Assembly: GCA_002270565.1 (NCBI GenBank)
Contig: NQMI01000010.1
Coordinates: 758,308 to 822,307, forward strand
Length of the DNA stretch: 64,000 nt
DNA from: Stenocarpella maydis
Taxonomy: Eukaryota > Ascomycota > Sordariomycetes > Diaporthales > Diaporthaceae
Direction of reading: 5' to 3'
Part shown: piece by piece, positions 40,743 through 53,510 of the stretch
How the letters are laid out: each line of letters begins with the position of its first letter
Numbering within the stretch: the first letter of the stretch is position 1
Translations under genes and position numbers: made by a program
Notes under the pieces: model-generated
What the model was told of the DNA's origin: nothing
Databases searched by the model: none
The model's input: the letters and a program-made list of their open reading frames with translations, nothing else

Positions 40743-43581
40743 ATGACGTCCTTTGTCGAGGCTTGCCCCCGTAGTTCCTCTGAGCCCGGCACACGTCTGC
40801 CCACCCGGCCGACATTCAACCATCAAAACACTCAGGACCGTTTGCGCGAAGCCGCCAGGAGGCCGACCTCGTTTCCGATGATTAGAAACATCCGGAAGGA
40901 CCGACGGTCCATATTCAGGGAGGTCGGACTGGCAACAGAGGAGCGCGGAGCAACGAATGCCCCCCAAGAGGATCAAGCCGTAGCAGATGAGAAGGAACAG
41001 CCTGGCCGAGCAAAGGAACCGATGACCTTTGACACCACCGATGACAGCACCATTCTTGGTCCCCAGCGGATGGAGGACCAACGGCGCGAGGAAAAGTACG
41101 CCATGCAAGAGAGAGGCGAAGAACACACCGAGCAACCGTCGAGTGAATGCCAGATCTCACATAACCTGTCGCCATCTAAAGCCGTCTCGATGTACTCTGC
41201 CGGCAACAAGACACCATGGTATGCGAAGCTCTCAGCAGGGAGGCGACCAAGGGTCAGGACGGTTGGAGGCCCGTCGCCATCGTCTCTGCACGGTCTATCT
41301 GCAGTCAGCATGCTTGCGCTGGTCCTGGCAGTCCTGATACCCTTCACCGGCAGGGGCAGACAGGATACCGTAGGTGTTGCGGATGCTGGCCCCATCGTCT
41401 TGAGCAGGGCAGACAGCCCGACAGACGTCTGCGCGAGGTGGGCTATGCAGTGTAAGTGATCTTGGGTCCGTGTGTCTACTCCTCGAAGCTGGAACCGACT
41501 GACCACCTTGGGCAAAGCTACCATCCTCAACGGTACACTCTACATGTACGGAGGCGAGGCCAAAACGAGCCTGGACCAGGAGACTGACACCTGGAACAAC
41601 AACCTCCTCGCGCTCGATCTTACCTCGACCTGGGACACCAGCTCGCCATCACTGACCGGTCTCCCGCAGCCGAGCGGACCACCAGCTGTCGCCTTGGGTG
41701 CACTGTGGAATGACTATACCAGCCTGTATGTCTATGGTGGAGAGTTTGCCGACAACCCCTTCCGTGAGCCTGCGCCAGTCTCGACATGGCAGTACATAAT
41801 TAGCTCCGGCACATGGACAGAGCATTCGGACCCGCAGACGTCCTCAGGTAACAAGTCAGCCCCCCAGGGCGTGCCTGTTCAGAGAGCCGCCGAGGGAGCG
41901 GCAGTCAGTGTGCCGGAACTTGGGCTGAGCTGGTATTTTGGGGGCCACCTGGACCTCTCCACTACCCCGGGATGGAGCATGTACACGGAGCGTGTCTACC
42001 TGAAGAGCCTGCTCGAGTTTACCCACCCGGGCTACTCCAACGACGGAGTCTTCTCGCTGAGGGGCAGCGGCGCGCCGCCCTCTGGGGCTTACAGGAACAT
42101 CACCCAGGGAGGACTGCAGCTCAGTGACGCCTTCACGGAGAGGGCTGACGGTGTATTGGTGTTCGTCCCCGGCTGGGGTGCCTCCGGTGTCCTTATCGGC
42201 CTCGGTGGTGGCACCGCCGAAGATTTCGTCGACGACATGTCCACCCTGGACGTCTTTGATATCGCTAATTCAGTCTGGTACCACCAACAAACCACAGGGT
42301 CTCCCCCTGGGGTACGCGTCAATCCCTGTGCGGTCACCGCGACCGCGCCGGATGCGAGCAGCTTCCAGATTTATGTGTTTGGTGGGCAGAATCTGCAACC
42401 TGCCGTAGGTGCCCACGTCCATGGCTTGTACCCCCACGCAAGTTCGTTACCGTGCTGACTGGCCTCTTCTCCACCCCTAGGGCGATCAAATTCAGTACGA
42501 CGACATGTACATCTTGACCATCCCTTCGTTCACCTGGATTGGGCCTGTGTCGCAAGGCGGCCCGAGCCCCAACATCCCATATGCAAGGGCTGGGCATACC
42601 TGTACCCTGCGCGATGGGCAGATGATCGTGGCAGGAGGGTTCAATACGACGGTGTCCAACTGTGACAGCCCCGGGATATATGTATTCAACGCCTCTTCCC
42701 TGGAGTGGGGAACGTCATTCAGGGCGCTGGCGCCTTCACCTGATGCCGGCTCGGCGGACAATAGCGTGATGGCGGCAAGCTACGGCTATGTAGTACCGGA
42801 AGAGGTTGTCAGCGTCGTCGGCGGCGGGCCATCCGGCGGTGCAACCATCACGCAGCCCGCAGCTAGTGCGACCGGCGGACCTTTCGCCACAGGCAAGCCG
42901 CCCGTCTTCACGATCACCGCGTCCGGATCAACCGCGACTATCACTTCGCCCCCGGACTCGTCCGACTCTGGCGACTCCAGCCCGGCAAACCAGGGCGGCC
43001 TCATCGCGGCCATAGTCGTCGCGTGCCTGGCGGGGCTAGCAGCCGGTTACCTCGGATACTGCGCGTGGCTGTACCGCCGGCAGGTGCGAGCGTACAAGAC
43101 GCACCTGGCGGTGCAGAACCGTTTCCCGGCGCGGTCTGCGTCACACGGGTCCTTCTTCTTCGGCGCCTTTGGGCGCAGGAAGAGCAATGCCCACACCAAG
43201 GAGGAAAAGGCCTGGCTCGCCGGCCACCGGCGCGACGCCAGCAATGAGGGCAGCACAGCGGGCGGTGAGTCGTTTGCGTGGGTCGGGAGGGACAGCCTGC
43301 TCGACCCAAACTCCAACTTCCACCCCAACTCGAGCAAGTTTACCCCTACGAGCAGTGGCGCGAGGCCTAGCTATGGAGACGACTCCAAAGGAGGGCCGTC
43401 GCCTGGTTCCGGCACTTCCCCAGGCGAGGTCAGCGGGAGCAGCAGACCTAGGAGAGGCGGCAGCAGCAGCGGCGGGAGTACCAGCTCGCTCGAGGGCCTG
43501 GAACCCAGTTTCTTCAGTGTCGTTATGGGCCCCAGGAGGGCCTTGAGGGTGGTGAATGGGCTGGAGGATGATTCGCACTAG
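40743..43581 (+). CDS. Kelch-repeat membrane protein
   Basis: Three exons: 40743-41451, 41518-42404 and 42481-43581, joined in frame (898 residues). Donors are GTAAGT and GTAGGT, with a CTGAC branch before each acceptor. I chose the ATG with a CACC context; 40554 is an alternative 63 codons upstream. The N-terminal part is charged with one hydrophobic segment (SMLALVLAVLIPF). The ectodomain has kelch blades (NGTLYMYGGE, SLYVYGGEF, IYVFGGQN, MIVAGGFN). A transmembrane segment (GLIAAIVVACLAGLAAGYLGYCAWL) precedes a basic, Ser/Gly-rich cytoplasmic tail. Galactose-oxidase-like beta-propellers of this layout are common fungal surface or polarity proteins. No catalytic residues are claimed. Confidence 0.85.
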
Positions 43582-44352
43582 AACACGAGTGATAATGTGG
43601 GCTTCACTTGGCTGTGAAATCGATTTCGAGCGCCATCCGGACGCCAGATGGGTCTGGGCGTTGCATGTTGAGCCAACAAAGCCTCGCGTCTTGACATTCG
43701 CATTCGTTCGATACCCCGGGCGCCTGTCTTCGTATCAAAATAATACTAGATACACTATACATATCCATGCGGGCTGACTCGTTCAGTCACAACTGCATGC
43801 CATCTCTGGCAAGCATGGCGGGCCTGAGTGTGCTGTGCTTAGAGAATAACGATCCCACACATCGGATTATGGGTGAAAGCTGGCGAGGAAAGAGATAGCC
43901 CCTGATACCGAGTATCATTGTGTCGGGGGCCTCTGGTCACCGAGAAAACGATATTCAAGGACAGCAATGAGGTCTGCTCAGTCTGAGCCTGCGAGATCTG
44001 GTTCGACGATGATGGAGGAATCGCCTTGCATGTTTCCCTTCAGTATTCAGATGCCTGCCTGCCTCCCTGGGGTCCAGGTGGACGGAAACAGACTGCATCC
44101 GCGTCAGACGGTCGATGAAGTTGTTAGCTGCTACTTCACGCCCAATGGCTCGTGTCCCGTCATGAACATCTCCGCGCGGGTCGGTCGCGGCATCTGAGCC
44201 AACTCATGCTACCTAGCAACCGAGGCAGGCATTGCTGCGCCGGGACTCAGACTGATGGGTCATCTCAAACTGCCTCGGAAGTCAATAGTAACCCGGTGAG
44301 TACTGTGTGTGTTTAGGATGCGTGGTCTGCTTGACTCGGCGGCATCATGGTT
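43582..44352. other. Convergent intergenic region
   Basis: This holds the 3' ends of the kelch gene and the minus-strand hypothetical gene. No gene is supported. Confidence 0.5.
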
Positions 44353-45809
44353 TCAGCCCGTGGGCACGTACGTTCCTGGCCTAAAGGCTGCTACCAGGGT
44401 ACGGCCGAACCTATCCATGAGCAAGTTTCCGATCGAGACTGCCTCTTCCTCACGGCCCATGCGAGTTAGGTGGTTGACGGTATCCATGCCCATCAGAGCT
44501 ACTCGCTTGACAACGGCGTTGTATTTCCTCGTGACGCTACAGGTCTGGAAAGCTTGCATATTTTCCTGCTTTTCCTGATCCAGGAGACTCTTGAGAGAAC
44601 ACGACTCCAGGTACTCCATGCTATTCAATCACTCTCAGTTAGGAACAACCTTTTCAATGGCTCCACAGGGTGACCGAAGGGACACAGGAAACGAGGAACA
44701 GGCTGTGGAGAGAACCAAAGTGGTTATGACCACGAAAACGCACCAAGAAACTAGGTGTGTGTGTGTGTGTGTGTGTGGAGGGGGAGGGATGTAAAAAAGA
44801 AGATTAGAACAGCCACTTACGAGAGTTTCGCGTCCGGATGGGTGGGGTGGTGAAGGTCGAGGTGGGCTCTGTCAACGAACAAGGTGGTCTTGGATCGTTC
44901 GAGCTGTCTGCCCAGGGCAGCGAATGCATCAAACAAGGCCTCTGATGGCTGGGAGCGTTGCCAGGCGGAGACTGTTGACCACCATGACAGCGCCCTCCAT
45001 GCAGAGATTGCGTCAGACTCGAAGGTGGGCTTGCTGTCGAACATCTCACGGGCACGAACCATACAGGCGTATCCTCCATCCAGGCTCTTCTCATAGAGGG
45101 CCTTGGCCCGAACTAGGCTGTCGAGGATGTAGGCGGCGGGCGAAGGTGATCTTACGGGCGGTCGGGGTCCTTCCCCGTTCATCAGCCTCTCCAGCCAGAT
45201 CCATGCTATCTCCTCCAGCCCCTCCTCGACCATGAACTTGGTCAGGTAGGAGATCAAGGGAGTGCAGCTGACAAAAGACAAGTCGCGTTCATGGCCGTGT
45301 GAGCGGAGCCACTGTATGACTCGCAAGGCTGTGCCCGAGCTTGCGACGGTGTCGTTGACCGAGATGGTGGAAGACTGTGTGATGGAGTGCCGCCTTGCCT
45401 TGAGCACGCCTGCGGCGCGTTGAGGATTCATCAAGCCCTTTGCCACGGCCTCGTCGAATACGTCCATGGGATCGCGCTCGGGGGCGGCGCGGGAGCTGTG
45501 GGCGGCGCGGTCGTAGCTGAACAGAGGATTCGAGAGGATGGCGAGAACATGACGGTCGATTGGCCGGTGGCGGAGCTCGTTCTGGGCGGGGGGCTTGGTG
45601 GAGGGCGATGCGGATGTGGTTTGGGCGGGCTTGAGGGAGGCGACAGACGTGTTGTCGTTCCAGTAGCCATGCTCCCGGTCGAGATTGTTCCGGAAGGAGG
45701 TCGTCAGGGTCTTGAGCAGGAGCTGGGATTCGCGTCGGCTCAAGGGTAGGGGCTGGTGGATCTTGGGAAAGAAGTCCTTGAGGGAGCTTAGGGTCTTTGT
45801 TCCGAGCAT
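44353..45809 (-). CDS. Conserved-looking hypothetical protein, two exons
   Basis: Exon 1 is 45809-44821 (ATG at 45809). It ends at a GTAAGT donor right after DAKLS. A 200-nt intron with a CTAAC branch point ends at 44621, and exon 2 (44620-44353) continues in frame as MEYLESCSLKSLLDQ to a TGA (418 residues). The N-terminus is basic and Ser/Thr-rich, compatible with a mitochondrial presequence. The body is helical with repeated short motifs (FMVEEGLEEIAWIWLERLMN, AISAWRALSWWSTVSAWQRS, MGREEEAVSIGNLLMDRFG), loosely recalling pentatricopeptide-type helical repeats. The intron contains a (GT)11 tract. No function assigned. Confidence 0.72.
44755..44777. repeat. (GT)n microsatellite in an intron
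   Basis: There are about eleven GT units inside the intron of the minus-strand hypothetical gene. Confidence 0.9.
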
Positions 45810-47536
45810 TTTGGGTCTCTGGCGCAGAGCTGTAGCTGGGGATGGTGAGGATGGAGCCCGTTGGAGGGCACATGCGGCTATGGCCTCGCTCCCAAGATGC
45901 GGGAACTTGGGGGTTTGTTGGGTCAGCTTTGATAGACCGATGGTCCGGTGGGGACAACAGAAGAGGATATCGCAGCTGGTGAGTTGTGGCAGCAGAGTGT
46001 AGAGGGAGGAGGCTCGGGAGGGAGGGCATCATCAGGATTATCGACGTCGACCGGCCCCGACCAGCCGGCCCCGCCTTGTCATGGAGAACCGACCACCCCC
46101 CAGACCACCCCCCCTGGAGCTCTGCCCACACGTGACAGCAGGAACAAAACCAGGAACGGCTGGTTCAGAGTTGGGCGCCTGACGTAACCTTGTCCTGCTG
46201 CATATCTGTATGTATCTACATCATGGATTGCTTGCTGATATCGACATTGGAAACTTAAGCCGAAACGACACATTCATGCTAGCCAGTCTATCACCTTCCC
46301 AATCTAATTCCATGGCTGGGCAGTATGATCATGATGATAATTTGCAATAATTCTTTCTTATAGGGGAGTGTGCGATATAGACGCCTGGAGAGGCTGTCGA
46401 ACAGGCCAACCTCATTCCCAAATCCTCGTCATACTTCTTGCTTAGGACGGCGACCCAAGTGCCCATCTACCTGCGCTGCAATTAAGGATTGTGTATATAC
46501 AATAAGACACAGCGGGTATGTCTTTCCGGCAGGTGCATACTATACCTGGGTACTACCTAATGGTAGGCATGCTTCGGCTTCGGCTCAGCTTCAGCCTCTT
46601 CAGCTGCCTGTTGCCCGGCCCAGAAGAGCATTTCATGGGTCATCTGGACCAGGTACGACTGGCTTGTGTAGACAGAGCCGGCCAAACACTACACTAACTT
46701 GTTGCCACCCACGATTCATAATTTTATGTTACCAGCACGCTACCGAAGCTGGGACCCCTGCAGATTTGTCGTCCTGCTGGATTTAGCGCCGGGGGCCGAG
46801 CTAGGCTGGGCTGCAGTGCAGACCTACTATGGTACCTGGGTTCGGTACCTGGGGGTAGGTACCTGGATGATAAAATGTACTTCTAAAACTCAGCAGCAGG
46901 CCGTCATTATCGGGTACCGAGGTACATCCAGTCCAGGACGTGCACCACACCCAGACCTTGGGCTCATATTGCACCACCAGCTTGAAGGGCACTTTGAAGG
47001 GCACTTGGACAGACTGACCTTGCCTTCACCTCTCCCTTTGCAAATGGCAATTCCAACCCCACGGCGCAGCTAGCAAGGCTTTGGAACCACCATACATACA
47101 TACATCGCACTTCCAGAAACAGCCTTTCCGACCACTCCCCAGTAGCACAGGGAGTCTGGGCGTTTTGTTTTCTTCCCTCCTCTCCCTCCCTCCTCCTCCT
47201 CTTTGGTGTGCATGATCCCATTCTCTGTCCTGTCTCAGCATTCAATCCCACCTGCGCACCCACCCACTTCACACCATCCTTCCCAGCACCCATTGACGAC
47301 GGCGGCGACGGCGTCTTCTGGCCCTCGCATCGCCCATCCCGCCAATCCAGCCTAATCCAATCCATCACCTACCCGTCCGCCCAAAGCTCTTCGTCAGCCT
47401 GCCGCCCACCACCACCACCACCATCTCTGTCTCTACTTTCCGTTGCTGACCTTGCCTTGCGCAGCCTCCCAGCCAACCACCACGGCATCCTCCACCCACT
47501 GATACAACCACACAACCACACAATCCATCTTCAGAA
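45810..47536. other. Divergent intergenic region
   Basis: It lies between the hypothetical gene and the DEF1-like gene, which point away from each other. Repeated GGTACCTGG motifs occur at 46830-46930, and a long CT-rich stretch runs from about 47160 to the ATG, typical of a strongly expressed fungal 5' UTR. No gene is seen. Confidence 0.5.
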
Positions 47537-50500
47537 ATGTCTGACGTACAAGCAAGACCAGCCGCCTCGCGAGGCAGGGGCTCTGGTCGTGGTGGAAGAG
47601 GTGGCTTCACCAGCAGGGGAGGACGGAATGCCTCTCGCTCCGCTGCCACTGCAACCAACGGCGATGCAAAGCACGACTTTGAATCCAATGCCCTACCCAC
47701 CCTCGAGGATCAAGGCGAGATTGGCGACCTGAACAAGGCCTTCGGCTCCAAGGTCTCGCTCATCAAGGAGGTCTTCCCAGACTGGTCAGAGGTCGACATC
47801 CTGTATGCTCTTAAGGAGACCGACGGCGACGAAACCACGACCATTGAGCGCATTGCCGATGGTGAGTGACCCGACATCACCAGCTGCCCCCCGCCTCCTT
47901 CCTACCCTCCTGCCTCTGCCCCTTCAACCCCCAAATACCCTGTTGTGTTGCCCCTTGGATGCCTCCTCACCGTCACCCTCGCCGCTACCGTTTCTGTCAC
48001 GACTAACCCTTCCCCCGTCCGCAACAGGCAGCATCTCACAGTGGGGTGAGGTCTCGAAGCCAAAGGACAAGAAGGCCAAGTCCAAGGCCAAGGACAATAC
48101 CTTCACCACCACCACCGGCGCTGATTCTCCAGCCGCCGCGAATGCCCGAACCACTCGAGGTGGCCGAACCGATGGCGCACGTGGCCGGGGCCGTGCTACC
48201 GAGCGCGGCGCCCGCGGCGCTGCCCGTGGCAGATCCTCGACCACCGCGACCAACGGGCGGCTCAAGGAGAACCAACCTCTTTCCGTACCCACAGAGGACT
48301 CCAACGCATGGGACGCGAGCAAGAACGACAGTGACGGCGGATGGGCTGCAGGCGCTGCTGCTGTTGCCGCCGAGGGCGCTTGGGATAGCAATGCTGCCTC
48401 TGACGCCCCTACTGCTCCTCCCCCTCCTGCCACCAGACCCACGCCACCTGAGCCCGCCCAGTCGACTGTCATCCCCCAAGGGACCGCAAAGACCTGGGCC
48501 AGCATGCTCCGACAGTCGACCGCACCCCTCAAGCCCGCACCACAGCCCGCTAAAGAGGCTCCTGCCCCTGTCCCAGAATCAGAGCCCGAGCCCGCTGTCG
48601 AACCTCTTCCCGCCCCTGACGAGCCTCCCGCGCCGGCTCCTGAGCCCGCCTCCGAACAGATCGCTGAGCTTTCTGCCGAGCCTGCCCAAGAGCATGCCCC
48701 CGCAGAGAACCCCATGGTAGTCGTGCCAGAAGTTGCTTTGACGCCTTCTCGGGACCAGTTGACTGAGATGAACCTTGAGCAGGTTGTCGACGAATCGCGC
48801 CCACCAGTGACAGAGACAGCTGCCAGTGAGGCCGCTGACTCGTGGGACCCTCGAGCCTCCGCCATAAGCGCAAACGCAACTCCCATCTCCGCCTCTCACG
48901 CCCAACACCAGGCCCCGAAGGCTGCCGCGAGTGGTTTTGCCGCGACCGCCAGCCGAGCCACAGAGCGCGCCCCCATCCCTCGCACCCCCAGCCAGACCCA
49001 GCGGCGGTTCCTGAACCAGGAAGAGGCTGTGCGTATGCCCCAGGCAGCAAACCAGCAGCTGGAGCGCGCTACCGTCCAGTTTGGTGCCTTCAACCTGAAC
49101 GGAAGCGAGGACGACATCGATGGTGACCGCGAGGAGCCCGAGACGCGCGCACAGCCGCCGGCAGACTCTCCCGTCTCCCAGCCCCGGGCCTCGCTGCCTC
49201 CCGCACCTACGGCCTCTGGCCCCGAGGCTTTCCCCGCTCAGAAGCAGCCCCCCGTCGCCCTGCCACCCAGCACGGGTCCCTCTGGTGTCGCACCTCCCTT
49301 TTCGCAAGAGGGTTCGCAAGTCCCCTTGACCCACGCCCAGCAGGCCTATCAGACTAATTCATATCTAGGCGCCCCAGCCCCTCCGACTGCGCCTGCGGCA
49401 CACCAAGCTCCTGCCGTCCAAGGTAGTGGACCCGACTCCTATCCAGATCTGTCGCCCCGACCCGTGGGGAGCACAATGCTGACGCACCTTCACAACCTAG
49501 CTCCCGTGGCCCAGCCACCGATCCAGCCAGCCGCACAGCATCAGTACGGTCGATTCGGTCAGGAGCAGCAGTCGGCATTCCCTCCGAAGCCTTTCGACTC
49601 GTACAGCCAGGCCAACCCATCGGCGGCCCAATCCCAGTTGGAGGGCTTCCCAAGCCAGCAGCAGTCGCAGCCTCAGAACCAGCAACCCGGCGGTGCCTAC
49701 AGCTCCTCGGCCGACCAGTATTCTTCCTTCTACACCGCTGATCAACAGAACCGCAACCCATACTACAACTACGGCCAGAACTACGGCCAGCAACAACAGC
49801 AGCAGACGAGCCAGGCTCCACAGGACAGCGGTCTCGCTGCCCGGGCTGGATTTGGCGGTTACGGCGGCGCCTCGCAGGGTGATTTGGCCAGCCAGTACCC
49901 GCAGAGCGCAAATCAGTCCCGGTTTGGGGCCGCCGTTGCTCAAGACCCGAACAGCGGTAACACCACGCCTAACCCGACTGCTCAGGGCCAGCAGCCAGCG
50001 GCTCCCAGCCACCCGCAGGGCCTCGCCAGCCAGCACCAACAGCAACAGCAGCAGCATGGGAACCAGTTCTACAACCAACCATATTACGGACAGTTCTACA
50101 GCAACTATATGAACCAGTATGGCTATGGCCAAGGTGGTTTCCCATATGGTAAGGGTGCCGGCCTGTACGGCCAGCCGCACCACTATGGGATGTCCCAGCA
50201 GCAAACTCCATTCGAACATGGATCTTCCCCCGCGACCGGATACCCACAGTCTTCCCTGCATCGCAACGACAGCGGCGGTGTCGGGTCTGGCCTCGGCGAC
50301 TACGGTCGCGCAGGATCCGCCCAGTCAGGCGCCCAGCCCGGCCTCGGAAGTACCGGCTTCGGCGGCATCCACGACTCCTTTAGCCGTGGGGGTTCCTATG
50401 GCGCCCAGGTGGGCCAGTCATTCAACGCGCCCGCCGCCCAGCCCGCCGCGTCCAGCGCCGAGAAGCTAGAGCCATACAGCGACGCCAAGGCGGCGAGCGG

Positions 50501-50819
50501 ACCGAGCCCTTCGCTCGTCGGAGCCCGTCCCGGCTCTGCCACTAACACCGGTCCGTCCCAGGCTGGTCTCCCGCCCCCGCAGTCTGGCCAACCGGGTATG
50601 GGATACGGCGGCTACCCCAGTCACCTGCAGGGCCACGGCGCCCTGCACGGCGCCCAGTCTGCAGCGACAGGCTACGGCATGGGGGCGGCATCAGGCCAGG
50701 CCCATCAGAACAGCCCTTACTCTGCCTACGGCGGTTTCGGTGGCAACAGCTACTACGGCTCGGGAGCGCCTCGCCATGGCGGCTGGGGCTCGAACTATGG
50801 TGGAGGCAGCAACTTTTAG
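47537..50819 (+). CDS. DEF1: DEF1-like CUE-domain protein (RNA polymerase II degradation factor)
   Basis: Two exons, 47537-47861 and 48028-50819, join as GAT-G|GC to give 1038 residues. The intron has a GTGAGT donor, GACTAAC branch and CAG acceptor. The N-terminus is Arg/Gly-rich (RGRGSGRGGRGG). A CUE domain covers about residues 68-105 (VSLIKEVFPDWSEVDILYAL), followed by a Lys-rich block (KPKDKKAKSKAKDN), then a long Pro/Ala-rich linker and a Gln/Gly/Tyr-rich C-terminal region with NYGQNYGQQQQQQ-type prion-like text. In yeast, Def1 promotes ubiquitylation and removal of stalled RNA polymerase II via its CUE domain. The assignment rests on architecture. It appears intact. Confidence 0.85.
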
Positions 50820-52329
50820 AAAAAGGGGTCTGGTCGTGCTCCGTCGTCTTCAGACTCTTCTCGGATGGATTGCAGCATGAAGCTGCCGGTGGACTAGCCT
50901 GGTGGGCCAATCATCCTCTCATTTCTCTGACTGGACAGGGAGTTTGTCTTGTGAAGTTTCCAGGAGTTTGTCTTAGTGAGGGGTGACGGGGATATCCCAT
51001 CAATCATTACTCAGACGTGAGGGCTCGGTTGATTTGGAATGAATTGGTTGAAGGCCCGGCATTATTCATTCCTGCTTTTCGAAAGTCACCTCTGTGTCTT
51101 GTTTCATCACATCTCTATGTACGGTTTTACTCAGGGTCACCGGGAACGGAATGGAAATGGCGGAGAACGAGAAAACTGTGGACAAAGTCTCATCTCCCAA
51201 GATTGATTTTCATGCTTGACATTGGACTGATGAGGTGTTGTTTTGATTCTCGGGGATCGTAGGAAAGGTCGTGCCCGCGTTATCGTTTGCGCCACACCAA
51301 GTCTCACCCATATGCGAAAATCCACTGTCTGCTGACGAGGATCCTGGCGCGAGATCAGATTGGTTCCGACGATTCGGCATTTGAAGTGTAGGGCTCGGGG
51401 CCCCAGATAAGGGGGAAAATGGATGACTTGGCTCGTCAGCTTTGGGGCAATACCGCTCAGCACTCCCGGCAAGGGACACTAGTGAGAGACGTAGAAGTAA
51501 TTTCAGGCAAGAAAGACAAATGGAATGTATAGTCCTCATATTTACACGAAACGGCGATCTTCTGCCCTGCCAATGACACCGGAAACCTTGGTGGATGATC
51601 AAGGCCATGTCGCCTGTAGTCTAAGAAGATCCCAACGTGTCACGAGAAGAATAATGAGGATTCATCTTTACTGTGTAGGGACCGCTGCCGTCATCTCAAT
51701 CCTGACCCATCACCTTTCAGACGGTCGAAAACCAAACCCCTCCCCGCAAGAGGTTTTCTTACCATGTCTGAAAGGAGCCGTGGAAGTTTGGGGCCATCAG
51801 AAAGTTGATGTTTCCTGCTAACTTTCGGTTGATTAACCCACTATCCAACGGCAATACTAGAGGAGGCAGTGCGCTCCGTTTGCTCGCTGTCAAAAAGCCT
51901 TCCGCCAGCCACACCAGGAAGCAACGCAGGCTTCCACATACTCTCAATACGGATTTTTTTGCACTGGCCAGGAGCCATTTCAAAATCGCGGACTTACAAG
52001 AGGCCCTTTGCCTCGACAACACCCTTGTGCCACAAGCTCACTCTGTCCACGTCCCCCCCCCCCAGCCGTCTGGGACAACAAAATCCCAGTGGCTCACCTC
52101 TTGATCACAGTCGACTGATTCCCTTCGTCTTCTTCTTCAAAAAAGATAACATCTACCCTCAGTAATATGGCGGCCATCAAGATGTGAGTCTAAACAAATA
52201 TTCTAGGCTTCTCGAGGTCCGCTCCGTGTTTCCACCAAGGCCGTGATAGGCTTAGTCCGAGCCTTTGGGCACCGGTCTCTCCCTCAATCACCTTTGAAGC
52301 AAAACACGGGGCTCCCGGCTGGACTGTAG
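50820..52329. other. Intergenic region, no supported gene
   Basis: This is the 3' region of the DEF1-like gene followed by GC-medium DNA with only overlapping short frames. A possible short first exon (ATGGCGGCCATCAAGAT, then a GTGAGT donor) starts at 52168, upstream of the GH128-like gene. Confidence 0.45.
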
Positions 52330-53510
52330 TCTCGACCAGCGTCTGCATCTTCGCTCTGCTGATCATTAGTGTCTTGGCTAATGGCACTCCCAAGCGAGGG
52401 CTAAGTTGGTGCAAACGATGACGTCCCCATCGCAGTGAGTTGAATTTGATCCCTTGCGAAGCAGACGTTTGCGGCACTTTTCATCATTCCATGTCCATTT
52501 TCTCATGCATCAGACCGATATTTCAATCCAATTCTAGCCGAACGCACATCCAACATCCATAGCAAAGTCTAAGCCTCCAGAGATGATACTCCCGTCTGCC
52601 CTCGCGTGGATGTGCCTCAAACACCCTTATATATCTCTGACCCCCGAGACTGGCCTGTGAATCGGTCTCGGAAGCTTCCCATTGGTTTCTTTGCAATTGA
52701 CAACTCTGTCCGGGGCAGGATCTTGGTGGAAACGGAAGCTCTGTCAACTGGATGTACAACTGGTACTCAAACACGAGCAACAAGCAGAACTTCACAGAGC
52801 ATGTGCCAATGCCGGGGTATCCAACCGGGACTGACAGCTGTCTGGGATGGATATGTGTCCTCGTGGATAGCCGAATTTCTCGGCCTATGCAGCGATTGCA
52901 CTATCGATTTCGTTCCTGTCCACTGGGTAAGCGGTCCCTATCATGGTCGACAGTTTCCCAGCACAGAATTCTATACATTTAGGCTGTCTCACATCTTGTA
53001 GCCTCGTGCGAGGTTGCATACTGTGGGATTTGTCATACAAAGACTCGAATCAATTTGATCCTCCACTGCAACTCTTTTTTCCTGATGCTTCCTTGAAAAC
53101 CTAACTCTCGAGTGTTGCAGTACAACCCGTCATCTCTTCTGGATGACTTCAAGACATTTGTCACCGACATGTGCCGCATTGCGGATAATCGCCCCGTGTG
53201 GATCACCGAGGTGAGTTTTGCAGAAGGCGGTAGGCACAGCCTGAGGCAGGACAAGCTGACAGACTGACTGAGTGACCGACTATGACTCATACAGTTCCAA
53301 CCGCCAGGGAGCGATGGCGACAAGCAGGAATCCTTGAAGGGTGCCGTCGCGTGGCTTGATAAGCAAGATTGCGTAGCCCGATACGCATACCTCGGCACTG
53401 CAGACACAGACCTTGAGCTTCTTGACCACGGCGGCCCAGCCTTGTCGGCTCCTGGGATCATCTGCGCCTTCACCCCCTTCGGCAGTGCGAATTCGTCCCA
53501 GGTGCCATGA
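52330..53510 (+). pseudogene. GH128-like (Asl1-type) glycoside hydrolase, decayed
   Basis: Readable parts in order: a hydrophobic signal (VCIFALLIISVLANG) followed by KRGLSW, then, one base out of frame in an AAA run near 52417, NDDVPIA before a GTGAGT donor. Then come SVNWMYNWYSN and HVPMPGYPTG, then WIAEFLGLCSDCTIDFVPVHW before a GTAAGC donor, YNPSSLLDDF...RPVWITEF before GTGAGT, and a last exon ending ANSSQVP at TGA 53508-53510. DFVPVHW and PVWITEF are the hallmark motifs of this beta-1,3-glucanase family. The central barrel part, including the usual FNEPD motif, is missing, so it should be inactive. Confidence 0.7.

Noticed and set aside
45289..46131. 280-residue minus frame overlapping the two-exon hypothetical gene
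   Set aside because: It is Pro/Arg-rich shadow translation. The overlapping frame has an ATG, clean splice sites and a coherent second exon.
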